Part shown: positions 1 through 9,047 of the stretch, one piece after another
Layout of the letters: each line of letters begins with the position of its first letter
How positions within the stretch are numbered: the stretch's first letter is position 1
DNA from: Sphingomonas sp. RIT328
Lineage (GTDB): Bacteria; Pseudomonadota; Alphaproteobacteria; Sphingomonadales; Sphingomonadaceae
NCBI RefSeq assembly: GCF_000632225.1
Contig: NZ_JFYV01000045.1
Span: 124,001 to 188,000, forward strand
Direction of reading: 5' to 3'
DNA length: 64,000 nt
Notes under the pieces: model-generated
Seen by the model: only the letters and a program-made list of their open reading frames with translations
What the model was told of the DNA's origin: nothing
Database searches by the model: none
Made by a program: the position numbers and the translations under genes

Positions 1-1
1 G

Positions 2-541
2 GTCTATTCCAACCTCGATGAGATCGAGCTGGTGCTGAATGGAACGAGCCTGGGCATCAAGCGCGTGCCGCATCTCGGGCACGTCGCCTGGAGCGTGGCT
101 TACGAACCCGGCGTGATCGAGGCGCGGGGGCGGCGGGGCGGCAAGACCATCATGGTCGAGCGACGCGTCACGACCGGACCCGCGCGCTCCCTTCGCTTGA
201 CGTGCGACCGGAGCAGCATCAGCGCCGATGGCGAGGACGTCACGGTCATCACCGCCGAATGCCTCGACCATCGCGGGCGGCATATCGACATCGCGCAGGA
301 CGTGATCCACTTTCGGGTGAGCGGCGCGGGCACGCTGCTCGGGACCGGCAACGGCGATCCGAATTCGCACAATAGCGGCAAGCAAAGCGATCAGGCGCTG
401 TTCAACGGGCTGGCCCAGGCGATCGTCCAGTCGAACGGCGCTCGCGGCAGCATCGTCGTCGAAGCTTCGACACCCGGCGCCATCCTCCCCGCCCGGCTTG
501 GCGTCCGCACCGTACCCGCTAGACTGCGCCCCCAGCTATGA
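2..541 (+). CDS. Glycoside hydrolase family 2 (beta-galactosidase-like), C-terminal part only
   Basis: The open frame enters from the left edge, so only about 179 C-terminal residues are visible. The stretch reading YSNLDEIELVLNGTSLG, then a region on warranted substitution of the ligand (GVIEARGRRGG), is the pattern of the DUF4982-type beta-sandwich in bacterial family 2 glycoside hydrolases. A second Ig-like domain follows (roughly SLRLTCDRSSISADGEDV to TLLGTGNGDPNSH), as is usual at the end of LacZ/GalA-type exo-glycosidases. The catalytic domain lies outside the window, so the substrate cannot be read; a beta-galactosidase or beta-glucuronidase is likely. It ends 58 bases before the next gene on the same strand, so the two may be co-transcribed. 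Confidence 0.8.
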   Translation, partial: VYSNLDEIELVLNGTSLGIKRVPHLGHVAWSVAYEPGVIEARGRRGGKTIMVERRVTTGPARSLRLTCDRSSISADGEDVTVITAECLDHRGRHIDIAQDVIHFRVSGAGTLLGTGNGDPNSHNSGKQSDQALFNGLAQAIVQSNGARGSIVVEASTPGAILPARLGVRTVPARLRPQL

Positions 542-599
542 CGGCGACGATCGGCGGCGGCACCGCCGTCGATCACCGGATGGCGACGAGGGAGCTGTA

Positions 600-1628
600 A
601 TGACGGTGACGGAGCCGGATCGCCGACATCTGCTGACCGGCCTGGGCCTGTTGTCGCTGACGGCGGCGGCGGCACCATGGCGCGCCCTCGCCGCCGCCGC
701 AATATCCCCGGTGCCGCGGGCGCGCGTCATCATCGACAACGACTTCTCCGGCGACCCCGACGGGCTGTTCCAGCTCGCGCATCACCTCCTCTCGCCGTCT
801 GTCGCAGTTCCGTTCGTAATCGGCTCGCACATCCACGCCGGCGACTTCCTCGATGGCTCCCCGACGCAGGGCGACAATGCGGCGGCGCGCGCGCGGACGC
901 TGATCGCGATGATCGGGAGCGGTCATCATCCGCCGGTATTGGCGGGGCGCAACACCGCTCCTCCGCCCGGCGCACCACCGCAGGCGACCGCGATCACCCG
1001 GCGGATCCTCGCCGAGGCATGGCGAAGCGATACCAAGCTACCGCTCGTCTATGCGGCGGGTGCGGGCCTGACCGAACTGGCGGAGGCGGTGCGGATCGAC
1101 CCGGCGATCGGTCCGCGCATCCGTCTCGTCTGGATCGGTGGGCGGGAGTGGCCCGATCTCACCGGCGGCGTGCCGTGGCGTCGTGACGCCGAATACAATA
1201 TGACGATCGACGGGGCTGCCGCGCGCACGCTCTTCAACGACAGCACGGTCGAGATCTGGCAGGTGCCGCGCAACGTCTACCGCCAGATGCTCGTCTCGAT
1301 GGCGGAGTTGCGCGCAGCGCTGCGGCCCGCCGGGGCGGTGGGAGCGTTTCTGCTCGACGCGCTCGAGCAGGTTCGCAGGCACCAGGACGACCGGCTGGGC
1401 GAGACGTACATCCTGGGGGATAGTCCACTGGTCACGCTGACCGCGCTGCTCTCGTCATTCGAGCCCGACGCCTCCTCGAGCGACTACGTCATCCGGCCTA
1501 CGCCGATCTTGAACGAGGATGGCAGCTATACGCGACGAGCCGAAGCCCGCCCTATGCGCGTCTACCGCAGCATCGACGCCAGACTCACCTTTGGTGATTT
1601 GTTCGCCAAACTCGCGATCCATCGATGA
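600..1628 (+). CDS. Nucleoside hydrolase-like protein, exported (Tat-like signal)
   Basis: This 342-residue protein has an N-terminal RRHLLTGLGLLSLTAAAA stretch that resembles a twin-arginine or lipophilic export signal ending near an Ala-rich cleavage site. The mature part starts with IIDNDFSGDPDGL, a variant of the Asp-rich calcium-binding motif (DTDxxxDD) of inosine/uridine nucleoside hydrolases. The rest (VYAAGAGLTELAEAV, VWIGGREWPD, EYNMTIDGAAA) matches the order of that fold, including the late xNxxxD region. The motif differs from canonical IUNH, so another N- or C-glycoside may be the substrate. The ATG at 600 is chosen because a purine-rich GAGGGAGCTG precedes it and the signal follows directly; a longer frame from 498 would overlap the upstream gene. 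It lies behind a GH2 gene, which suggests glycan or glycoside breakdown in the periplasm. Confidence 0.75.
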   Translation: MTVTEPDRRHLLTGLGLLSLTAAAAPWRALAAAAISPVPRARVIIDNDFSGDPDGLFQLAHHLLSPSVAVPFVIGSHIHAGDFLDGSPTQGDNAAARARTLIAMIGSGHHPPVLAGRNTAPPPGAPPQATAITRRILAEAWRSDTKLPLVYAAGAGLTELAEAVRIDPAIGPRIRLVWIGGREWPDLTGGVPWRRDAEYNMTIDGAAARTLFNDSTVEIWQVPRNVYRQMLVSMAELRAALRPAGAVGAFLLDALEQVRRHQDDRLGETYILGDSPLVTLTALLSSFEPDASSSDYVIRPTPILNEDGSYTRRAEARPMRVYRSIDARLTFGDLFAKLAIHR

Positions 1629-1679
1629 TCATACTTCTATTTCCACAATGTCGAACGTCAGCGTCTTACGGCTACAGCT

Positions 1680-2507
1680 TTGATCGTCAGCAACCTCCTG
1701 CATATGCTACGCGTTGCTGCAACCGCTTGCGAGGATCGCCTCGCGATTGCCTCGCAGGGCCGCCGAGATGGGGAGATTGCCGCCTATAAGCTTTCAGGAC
1801 AGGATGCATGGCATGTCGATTTGAACGCGACCGCTGATTCGAACGAGGACGGTGCTTTGAGATTTCTTGCGATTTTAGCACTGCTTGCTTCGCCCGGGAC
1901 AGCGCATCGAAGCAATCATCCGCCGAAGGGGTCGACAGAACAGCGCGCGCTGTTTGAGAAAGGACAGGCGGGACAGAGCGATTTCGAGCAACGGCTTTTC
2001 GTCGAAGCCGGCTTTACGCCCCTCGCTGATATGGCGTCAGAGAAGCGAGCGGTCATCAGGGCACTTTTTGAAAGTCCATACAGAATGCTGCCTGTCTCGG
2101 GTGTAGAGATTGAGCGGGGAGCCGGTGGCAGCGTTACACTGACGATGATCGGTCGCGCCGGTCCGATCGCGTCTTCCCCCCTGCCAACATCGACATGGTC
2201 GCGCCTGATCGGCATGCAAGCAGATCTTTTCGAGCCAAGGCCCTATGTCCCGTGGGATCCGCCCCAGGCAGGCGAGAAGCCCCCCGCGCCGCCACCGATA
2301 TGTCACGGTTGGACCATTCGCTTTGGCAAGTCCGACGGGCCTGGTCTGGGCAGCGCAAGTTGGGGAACATGCGGCGGCGATGCGCAGTCAGGAGCGGACT
2401 TGGCCCGAGAGATAGCGAAGGTAGCAGTTGCGACACGCCCAGACTGCAGGTTCAGCACGACGGATCCATTCGGATCATTCAGCGAATGCTTCTCACCTCA
2501 TCGGTGA
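1680..2507 (+). CDS. Hypothetical protein
   Basis: I do not recognise this protein of up to 275 residues. It is a single long frame with believable amino-acid composition, an Ala/Leu-rich segment (ALRFLAILALLASPG) near residues 59-73 and a C-terminal part containing Gly/Cys-rich ICHGWTIRFGKSDGPG. It has no clear signal peptide. The start is uncertain: TTG at 1680 gives the longest form, and ATG at 1704 is the first ATG in frame; neither has a strong ribosome binding site. Codon use is less GC-biased than in the neighbours, with several A/T-ending codons, which may point to transfer. The next 289 bases, up to the convergent trehalase gene, hold no gene I can support. Confidence 0.55.
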   Translation: MIVSNLLHMLRVAATACEDRLAIASQGRRDGEIAAYKLSGQDAWHVDLNATADSNEDGALRFLAILALLASPGTAHRSNHPPKGSTEQRALFEKGQAGQSDFEQRLFVEAGFTPLADMASEKRAVIRALFESPYRMLPVSGVEIERGAGGSVTLTMIGRAGPIASSPLPTSTWSRLIGMQADLFEPRPYVPWDPPQAGEKPPAPPPICHGWTIRFGKSDGPGLGSASWGTCGGDAQSGADLAREIAKVAVATRPDCRFSTTDPFGSFSECFSPHR

Positions 2508-2796
2508 CGATGGGCTTTGACGCGGCGGCTACGAAGGAAGGTCGACATCAAATCGGACAGCTGCCATCGAGCGTTAGCAGTCAGGCTGCCCCGCTGCTTA
2601 GCGGCTCGCAACCAGTCGTTCTAGGTTGCCTTTTTCCTCGGAGGTCATGTCGGGCGTTGGTCTCAAAGCCTGCAGTCGTTTTGCGTCACTGATTCCGTTG
2701 CAAGCTTCTAATTGCTAGCTTCGCCGCAAAAGCGATTTCGACTTACCGCGACCAGCCGTCGCATAGATGACGTTCCACATACGCCCCCGCTCATCA

Positions 2797-4353
2797 TCAC
2801 GCCGGGCGGTTTGCTTTGGCCAGGTCGGGCCAGCGTTCGAGGATCGCGCTGGTGACGCCGTTGGTCCATCCGAAGCCGTCCTGCACCGGATATTCGCCGC
2901 CGCCACCGGGGGTGCGTCGCTCGACGTTGTACTTCTCGAGCATCTTGCCGGTGTCCGCATAGGCCGCCCCGACCGTGCCGATCCAGCGGGATGCTATCTC
3001 ACGCGCCAGCGTCTCGTGTCCTGCCCGCGCAAGGCCATCGATCGCGACCCATTGCAGCGGCGCCCAGCCGTTGGGTTCGTCCCATTGCAGCGGGGTTCGG
3101 ACAGTCGTGGTCCGCAATCCGCCCTCTGCCAAAAGCGCGCTTTGAGTTGTCTCAGCTACTCCAGCTGCCTGCGTCGGGGATGCAAGACCGACGAATAGTG
3201 GTTGTAGCGTCGCCGCGCTCAGCACCGCCGTCGGCTGCCGGGTCGACAGGTCCCAATCCGCATAGCGCGATTGCGCCTGCTGCCAGAGGTAGCGATCGAT
3301 GGCCGTCTTGCGGCGGACGGCGCGACCGGTGAAGTCGCGGCTGCAACCGGCATCATCGGCTTGCGCGCACCGTTGCGCGATCCGCCGTTCCATCGCCCAG
3401 ATCAGGCTGTTGAGATCGATCGGCACGATGTCGGTCGTGTGGATGGTGCCGAGCGACTGCGGATCGCGCAGCCAGCGGGATGAGAAGTCCCAGCCGCTCT
3501 CGGCGCCCGCACGCAGATCACGATAGATTGCTGCCGCTGGTCGCCCCTGCGCTTTGGTCGCTACTGCCAGATCCTCGGCGAAGCTCTCGTCACGCGGCGT
3601 ATCATTGTCGTCGTAATAGCGGTTGAGCTCGGAGCCGTCGGGCATCCTGACGACCCGCAGACATGCCGCCGCCGTCGCGACACAGCCCCTGCCCCGCATC
3701 CAATAGGCATATTCGCTCCGCAGGGCACGCAGGCGGCGTGCCTGCACCGCCGGGTCGGCAACCTCCGACAGATCCAGCATCAGCGCATAATAGGGCGGCT
3801 GTGACCGGCCGAGATAATAGGTACGGGTGCCGTTGGGGATATGGCCGTAGCGTTCGATCAGATCGGTGAAATTGTCGATCATCGCCTCGACCAGCGGCTG
3901 CTGGCCGTCGGCCTTCAGCCCGAGCATCGTGAAATAGCTGTCCCAGTAGTAGATCTCCTGGAAGCGGCCGCCCGGCACGACGTAAGGCTTGGCCAGCGAC
4001 AGCGCCGAACTGCCCGGTTGGCGCTCGAAGGGCTGCCGGACCAGCTGCGGCCATAAATTGCGCACGTGCTCGCGCAGATCGCCCCGATCGTTTTCGCCGC
4101 GCACGACGAAATTGGCGAGGACGAACGCCCGCAGCGCCGCGCCATCGGGTTTGAGCCGGTTGTAGTCGGCAAGGATCGCCGCGGCCGCGCGCTTGGGAAC
4201 GGCGTCGGCGAACGTCTTGCCGTCGGCGAAGACATGCTGGGTCTGCACGGCGGCGAACAGCGGTCCGTACAGCGTCGCGGGGCTGGGTTCAGCGCCGTGA
4301 ATCGGTGTCGCGGCGAGCGCCAGCGCCGCCACTGCATAGAGGATCTTGCTCAT
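2797..4353 (-). CDS. treA: Trehalase, GH37, secreted to the periplasm
   Basis: The 518-residue enzyme should hydrolyse alpha,alpha-trehalose to two glucose molecules. Both family 37 signatures are present: PGGRFQEIYYWDSY at residues 127-140 and QWDEPNGWAP near residues 421-433. The conserved NGTRTYYLGRSQPP, ESGWDFSSRW and GGGGEYPVQDGFGWTNG blocks lie in the usual order. The start at 4353 gives a clean signal peptide (MSKILYAVAALALAATPIHG), so it acts in the periplasm. Length matches E. coli TreA. It is the last gene of a run of sigma factor, FecR, TonB receptor and trehalase, 65 bases behind the receptor, so its expression probably depends on the ECF sigma factor upstream. A second, cytosolic trehalase lies at 42164-43795. 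Confidence 0.93.
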   Translation of the reverse strand: MSKILYAVAALALAATPIHGAEPSPATLYGPLFAAVQTQHVFADGKTFADAVPKRAAAAILADYNRLKPDGAALRAFVLANFVVRGENDRGDLREHVRNLWPQLVRQPFERQPGSSALSLAKPYVVPGGRFQEIYYWDSYFTMLGLKADGQQPLVEAMIDNFTDLIERYGHIPNGTRTYYLGRSQPPYYALMLDLSEVADPAVQARRLRALRSEYAYWMRGRGCVATAAACLRVVRMPDGSELNRYYDDNDTPRDESFAEDLAVATKAQGRPAAAIYRDLRAGAESGWDFSSRWLRDPQSLGTIHTTDIVPIDLNSLIWAMERRIAQRCAQADDAGCSRDFTGRAVRRKTAIDRYLWQQAQSRYADWDLSTRQPTAVLSAATLQPLFVGLASPTQAAGVAETTQSALLAEGGLRTTTVRTPLQWDEPNGWAPLQWVAIDGLARAGHETLAREIASRWIGTVGAAYADTGKMLEKYNVERRTPGGGGEYPVQDGFGWTNGVTSAILERWPDLAKANRPA

Positions 4354-4418
4354 CGTCGTCCCGTTGAAAGAGACCGGCCGGAGCGAGCGTGACCGCGCCG
4401 GCCGGCAGGGGAGGAACG

Positions 4419-7115
4419 TCAAAAGTGAAAGGCTGCGGCGAAGCGGACCGAACGCCCGACGATCGGGCGGGCGAGGATCACGCCGCTGCCCTGCGTGCCG
4501 ATCGTCCTGGGATTGCCTTCGGTCAGGCCAATTGCGTTGGTCAGGTTATCGCCGAGAACCTGGAACTGCACCTGGCGGTTCAGATCGAGGGTCAAGCCGG
4601 CGTCCAGCTTGTAATAGTGCGGTAGCAGTTGCTGGTTCTGGACGTCGGAGAATCGATCGCCGACATAGCCGATCGTCGCGAACGCGCCGGCCTTTGCCTC
4701 CCCGCCGAGCCGCACGTCATAGGCCGGCGTCACCCGCCATTGCCATTTGGCCTGACGCTGAACACGATTGCCGGTCAAGTCGGTCGCACCGCCATCGGTG
4801 AAGAAGTCGCGGTATTTCGCGTCCAGATAGGTCGCCGATCCGCCGATCGAGAACCCCGCAAAGGGCCGCACTTGGCCTTCAAGTTCGACGCCCGTCGCCT
4901 TGGCGCCACCGATCGACGCGATCGGCGCACCGCTGGTGATGACCGTGGTCGCGAGTCCCTCGAAGCGATTGTGGAACACCGTCGCATACAGGTTGGCGAT
5001 GCCCGTCGTCACCTTGAGGCCGCCTTCGTAGCTGTCGACGCGCGGCGCGACATCGATGCCGTCACGCAGATTGTCGAAGAACGGGAAGCTGTTGCCGCGG
5101 CTGTAGCGGACGAAGACGCCGACCTGACGGGTCAGATCATAATTTGCACCGCCGGTCCATGACCATGCGTCGCCGCGGTAGCGGATCGTCCGAAACGTGC
5201 CGTTCAGCCGGGCATCGCCGTTATCGTAGAGCGTCAGGACGTTGCCATCCAAACCGCCGGCGGGCAGCGCGCCGGCCAGATTTTCCAGCGTGCCGTCGAC
5301 GGAGTGGTGCTGATAGCGGATGCCGCCATCGAGCCGCAGCCGGTCGGTAAGCTGCAATTCGTCGACGGCATATCCAGCGACGTCGTCGCCCTTGTAGTCG
5401 GCGTTGACCTTGAAGGTCGAACCGCCGGAGAAGCCGTCGCGGGTGACGATCGCACCGTTGGTCAGCGTCATGTCCAGCCGCCGGGCATTGGGTTCCGCGG
5501 TCAACAGCAGCGAATTGCCGAGATTCCAGCGGTCGCGCGACGTGTAATGCGAGTAGTAGACGCCGCCGGTCAGCGTGTTTCGCCCCGCCTTCCATTCGAG
5601 GGCGAAGTCGTTGACGAATGCGTTCAGCCTCTTCTGCACGGTCCAGACGCCCGCCTCGACCACAGCTTGGTTCGGCGATACCGCGCCGCCTCCGGTGACG
5701 TAGTTCAGAGACCGGATCGTGCCGCCCTTCGCTGCGGCATAGGCGGTGGCACTGACCGGCGCAGCGATCGGCACCAGCCCGGTCGTATCGGCATCGCCCT
5801 TCAACCAGCTGGCGCGGTCGCGCACCGAGATGCCGCTGCCGAGATTGTACTCGAAGTTGCCGCCGATGTTGCCGATCCGCGCGCCGCGGCCGTCGGCGAG
5901 ATCGACCCGGCTGCCGTCGTTCCTGACGGTGATGCGCGTGTCACGCCCCACCAGCGTGCCGGTCCCCGCATCGAAACCTGCATACTGACTGATCTTTTCG
6001 CCATTCTGGACGACCGGGATCGGCAACAGCCACTGGCCACGATCGTCGAGGTAACGGCCGAACAACAGGATCGACCCGTCTCCGAAATCGTGCCGGATGT
6101 TTGCCGTCAGCTGGCCGCCGCGTTCGGCCTGGAACTGCGCGTCGCGGATACCGCGCGAAACGGCATAATGTCCGCCGATCATGTAGGTCGTGTTGGCGTC
6201 GATTGGACCCGACACGTAGCTGTCGGCGCGAAACTCACCGAAGTCGGTCGCGGAGAGCTTGAACAACCCTTCCGGCGTCTGCTTGCCCTCACGCTGCACG
6301 ACGTTGATCGTCAGGCCGGGCTGGCCGTTCGAGAACAACGCGCCGGTGCCGCCACGGACGGCCTCGACGCGTTGCACCGTCTCGTCGATCCGGATCAGCT
6401 GAGTGTTTTCCAGGAAAGACAGCGTCGGAGGCGGGAAGAACGGCACGCCTTCCGTCTGGAAGGTAACATATTCGGCGTCACCGCCCGACGGATAGCCGCG
6501 CACGAAGATGTTCGCGCCGGTCTTGCCACCGGACGACTCCGTGCTGACCCCCGGCACAGCCCGAAGAACCTCCGCGGTGCTGGCGGTGCCGAGCCGTTGG
6601 GCCAGCGCGCTATCGATCGTCGTCACGGCATAAGCGGCATTCTGGCGGCGTGTCCCGCCACCCGCCGTACCGACGACGACGATGTCTTCCGGCTGGTCGC
6701 CCTCGACGGGCGCGGCGTCGGCCGAGGCCACCTGTCCGGCCTGGGCCGGGGGTGACGACGTCGCAGCCGCCTGCGCCGGGGGCGCCGAACGGCCTTCGGC
6801 CGTGATCAGGTATGCACCACCGGCGGTCATGCGGTATCGCAGGCCGGAATGCTTCAGCAGCGTCGCCAGTGCACCGTCCATCGTCATCTGGCCGCTGATC
6901 GCGCGCGCCTTCTTGCCGCGCACCAGATCGGGTGAAAACAGGATCTGCTGTCCGCTCTGGCGCGACAGCGCGAGCAGGGCGGTGCCGAGGTCCTGTCGCT
7001 CGATGCGGATGCCGACCGCCGCCTGCGCCACGGCACCGAACGATGTGCCTGCAATTCCGATTGCCAGCGTCGCCATCATCGCGCCGCGCAGCACCGCCGC
7101 CTTCTTCGCCTTCAT
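4419..7115 (-). CDS. TonB-dependent receptor with N-terminal STN signalling domain
   Basis: An 898-residue outer-membrane receptor. After a signal sequence (ATLAIGIAGTSFGAVAQA) comes an STN (secretin/TonB short N-terminal) domain at about residues 40-105, with DLGTALLALSRQSGQQILFSP and a GALATLLKHSGLRYR segment. A Pro/Ala linker, a TonB-box-like DIVVVGT and a plug domain (AEVLRAVPGVSTES, RVEAVRGGTGALF) follow, and then a 22-strand-type barrel ending in Phe (AAFHF). STN domains contact FecR-type anti-sigma factors, and a FecR and an ECF sigma gene lie directly upstream. The ATG at 7115 is preceded by AAGGGG at a spacing of 8. The trehalase behind it suggests trehalose or a trehalose-containing glycan as ligand, which is inference. 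Confidence 0.93.
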   Translation of the reverse strand: MKAKKAAVLRGAMMATLAIGIAGTSFGAVAQAAVGIRIERQDLGTALLALSRQSGQQILFSPDLVRGKKARAISGQMTMDGALATLLKHSGLRYRMTAGGAYLITAEGRSAPPAQAAATSSPPAQAGQVASADAAPVEGDQPEDIVVVGTAGGGTRRQNAAYAVTTIDSALAQRLGTASTAEVLRAVPGVSTESSGGKTGANIFVRGYPSGGDAEYVTFQTEGVPFFPPPTLSFLENTQLIRIDETVQRVEAVRGGTGALFSNGQPGLTINVVQREGKQTPEGLFKLSATDFGEFRADSYVSGPIDANTTYMIGGHYAVSRGIRDAQFQAERGGQLTANIRHDFGDGSILLFGRYLDDRGQWLLPIPVVQNGEKISQYAGFDAGTGTLVGRDTRITVRNDGSRVDLADGRGARIGNIGGNFEYNLGSGISVRDRASWLKGDADTTGLVPIAAPVSATAYAAAKGGTIRSLNYVTGGGAVSPNQAVVEAGVWTVQKRLNAFVNDFALEWKAGRNTLTGGVYYSHYTSRDRWNLGNSLLLTAEPNARRLDMTLTNGAIVTRDGFSGGSTFKVNADYKGDDVAGYAVDELQLTDRLRLDGGIRYQHHSVDGTLENLAGALPAGGLDGNVLTLYDNGDARLNGTFRTIRYRGDAWSWTGGANYDLTRQVGVFVRYSRGNSFPFFDNLRDGIDVAPRVDSYEGGLKVTTGIANLYATVFHNRFEGLATTVITSGAPIASIGGAKATGVELEGQVRPFAGFSIGGSATYLDAKYRDFFTDGGATDLTGNRVQRQAKWQWRVTPAYDVRLGGEAKAGAFATIGYVGDRFSDVQNQQLLPHYYKLDAGLTLDLNRQVQFQVLGDNLTNAIGLTEGNPRTIGTQGSGVILARPIVGRSVRFAAAFHF

Positions 7116-7211
7116 GCTATCCACCCCTTGTCAGTCGACCCTCCACCGGGATCGATCAGGGGGTAAAGACGCCTGCATTCAAGAAACCCGAACCGACCGG
7201 CTAAAAAAAAG

Positions 7212-8195
7212 TCAGCGCCGATAGCCGATCTCGATCTCTCCCGTTGCGCGCTCATGGATCGTGACAGGAAAACCCGCTGTCAACGCGCCGATGAACGGGG
7301 CAACTTCGCCGGTACGGAACGACCCGCTGATCCGCAGCGCGGCCGCGCGCGGATCAGTGATCCTAATGGGCTGCGACCCGTATCGGTTCATCTCGGCGAC
7401 GGCGGAGGCAAGCGTCTGGTCCGCGAACGTCAGCCGCCCTTCGCTCCAGCTGGCCAGCGCCGCTGCCCCGCCAGGCGTATGCCGGATCGAGACGCCGGTC
7501 GGCGAGGCGACCAGCACGTCGTCCACGGTCATGGCGGTGGCAGGTCGACCGGTCCTTGCCGTCGATGCGACGCTCACCTTCCCCTCGATCAAGGCGACCT
7601 GTGTCGCGTCGGATTCGAGCCTGACATCGAACTCGGTGCCATGCGCAGTCACCTCCTGCCCTCCGGCCACAACGACGAACGGCCGGCCCTGGTGCTTGGC
7701 AACCTCGAACAGAGCCTGACCCCGATCAAGCAGGAGGCGCCGTGCGACCGTATCGTATGCAAGTCGGACGCGGCTGTCGGTGTTGAGGGTCAGCCGCGAT
7801 CCGTCAGGCAATGTGACGGCCAGGCGCTGACCGACGTCGGTCCGGTAGGTCGGGTTTGGGGCGCTCACGCCAGGACGTCCGTCGCTCGGAACCGTCAGCC
7901 AGGCCAGCGGCGCGGCGATGACCGCGCAGGCCGCCGCGGCGAACGCCCAGCGGCGATACGTGCGCTGATATGGCCGATTGCGCACCGCCCGAGCGATCGT
8001 CGCATGCCGCAGACCAAGCAGGTCGGGATGGTCGGCCAGCGCGACGGCGCTGCGCCGAGCGTCGTCAACGGCACGCCAAGCCGCCTCATTGGCGGGATCG
8101 CTTCGCCATTCCGCGAACGCCTGTCTTGTGGCATCGTCCGCGCTGTCGAGCCGGCCCGCCCAGGCGGCAGCGCTGTCGAAGCGGGGATCAGTCAC
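7212..8195 (-). CDS. FecR family anti-sigma factor / transmembrane signal transducer
   Basis: A 327-residue single-pass inner-membrane protein. The cytosolic N-terminal part (AAAWAGRLDSADDATRQAFAEW, then NEAAWRAVDDA) is the typical FecR sigma-binding helix bundle. A membrane segment follows at about residues 83-102 (RRWAFAAAACAVIAAPLAWL), then the periplasmic FecR domain (VTLPDGSRLTLNTDSRVRL, RGQALFEVAK, VTAHGTEFDVR) and a C-terminal STN-like part. It starts with GTG at 8195 and overlaps the sigma factor stop by 8 bases, so the two are translationally coupled. It should relay occupancy of the receptor at 4419-7115 to the sigma factor. Confidence 0.93.
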   Translation of the reverse strand: MTDPRFDSAAAWAGRLDSADDATRQAFAEWRSDPANEAAWRAVDDARRSAVALADHPDLLGLRHATIARAVRNRPYQRTYRRWAFAAAACAVIAAPLAWLTVPSDGRPGVSAPNPTYRTDVGQRLAVTLPDGSRLTLNTDSRVRLAYDTVARRLLLDRGQALFEVAKHQGRPFVVVAGGQEVTAHGTEFDVRLESDATQVALIEGKVSVASTARTGRPATAMTVDDVLVASPTGVSIRHTPGGAAALASWSEGRLTFADQTLASAVAEMNRYGSQPIRITDPRAAALRISGSFRTGEVAPFIGALTAGFPVTIHERATGEIEIGYRR

Positions 8196-8847
8196 GACGC
8201 ATGGCGTCCAGCCGGTCGGCGACATGGGCAAGCGCTCGTGCCTGATGCTTTTCCGCGGCACGTGTAGAAATGCCGAGGGACCGCGCGACGTCGGCCATCC
8301 TCCACCCTTCAAGCATCCTCAACACGAACACGTCACGGGTCCTTTCGGGCAGCTCGCCGAGCGCCTGCCGAATGCACTCGGCCGTCTGCTTTCCTTCCAA
8401 GACGCGGTCCGGCCAGATATCCGAACCCTCGAGGTCAAGGTCGTCCAGCGGCATGGTATCGCTGTCGACCCTGGTCCTGCTCCGCCGCGCCCGATCGCGC
8501 AGGACGTTCGCGGCAGTCACGAATATGAAACTGTCGGGCTCGCGTATGCCCCCTGGCTCGGCCATGCGGCTCAGCCGCAGGAACACTTCCTGGACGAGAT
8601 CGGGGACATCATGCGACTGCACTACCCGCCGTTGAAAGTAGCGGGTCAGGGGACGGCTGTAGGAGGCGACGAGGTCACGCAGCGCCGACAGACGATGATC
8701 GCCATCCGTTTCTTGTTTGTAACCGCCCACCGCCGGCAGGATGATGATCTCGGTGACGAGGTCAAGCCTGCCATACGCAGCACTCGGATGCGGCCGTTCG
8801 GCTTCGCCTCCTCGGCTCCTGAGTTCCGCCGTTCGTCCATTATGCAA
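8188..8847 (-). CDS. ECF RNA polymerase sigma factor, FecI-like
   Basis: An extracytoplasmic-function sigma factor of up to 219 residues. The sigma-2 region is visible as LTRYFQRRVVQSHDVPDLVQEVFLRL, and sigma-4 as ALGELPERTRDVFVLRMLEGWRMADVARSLGISTRAAEKH, the helix-turn-helix that reads the -35 element. It heads the minus-strand run of FecR, TonB receptor and trehalase and most likely drives that run, including itself. The start is unclear: the frame is open to a TTG at 8847 and the family usually begins near the GGYKQETDGDHRLSAL stretch, so the true start may be 80-120 bases later. No strong ribosome binding site decides it. Confidence 0.9.
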   Translation of the reverse strand: MHNGRTAELRSRGGEAERPHPSAAYGRLDLVTEIIILPAVGGYKQETDGDHRLSALRDLVASYSRPLTRYFQRRVVQSHDVPDLVQEVFLRLSRMAEPGGIREPDSFIFVTAANVLRDRARRSRTRVDSDTMPLDDLDLEGSDIWPDRVLEGKQTAECIRQALGELPERTRDVFVLRMLEGWRMADVARSLGISTRAAEKHQARALAHVADRLDAMRRD

Positions 8848-8962
8848 AACGCAGGCTTGTAGCAGCAGCCCTTACTGGACGAGGCGAGATAGAAGAGGAT
8901 AGCGGACATGAGCGCGCAAGCTCGCCGCGGAGATCGACGCTCATCTCAAGGAAAGTTGATAG

Positions 8963-9002
8963 CCTAATTAATAGGGGCACGAGACACTTGCCCTCATGGG
9001 CA
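8963..9002. promoter_or_regulatory. Candidate control region of the MucR/Ros gene
   Basis: Two small inverted repeats lie in the divergent gap between the ECF sigma gene and the MucR/Ros gene. CCTAATTAATAGG (8963-8975) is AT-rich in a GC-rich genome, and TGCCC-TCAT-GGGCA spans 8989-9002. Ros/MucR proteins bind AT-rich targets and commonly regulate their own genes, so the first site is a reasonable autoregulatory target. This is position and composition only. Confidence 0.3.
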
Positions 9003-9047
9003 TATGTCGTATCCACAGATCATGAAAAAAACCAAAGGAGCAAGAAG

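Noticed and set aside
5304..6755. 483-codon plus-strand frame inside the first TonB receptor
   Set aside because: Antisense shadow; composition and lack of motifs argue against a gene.
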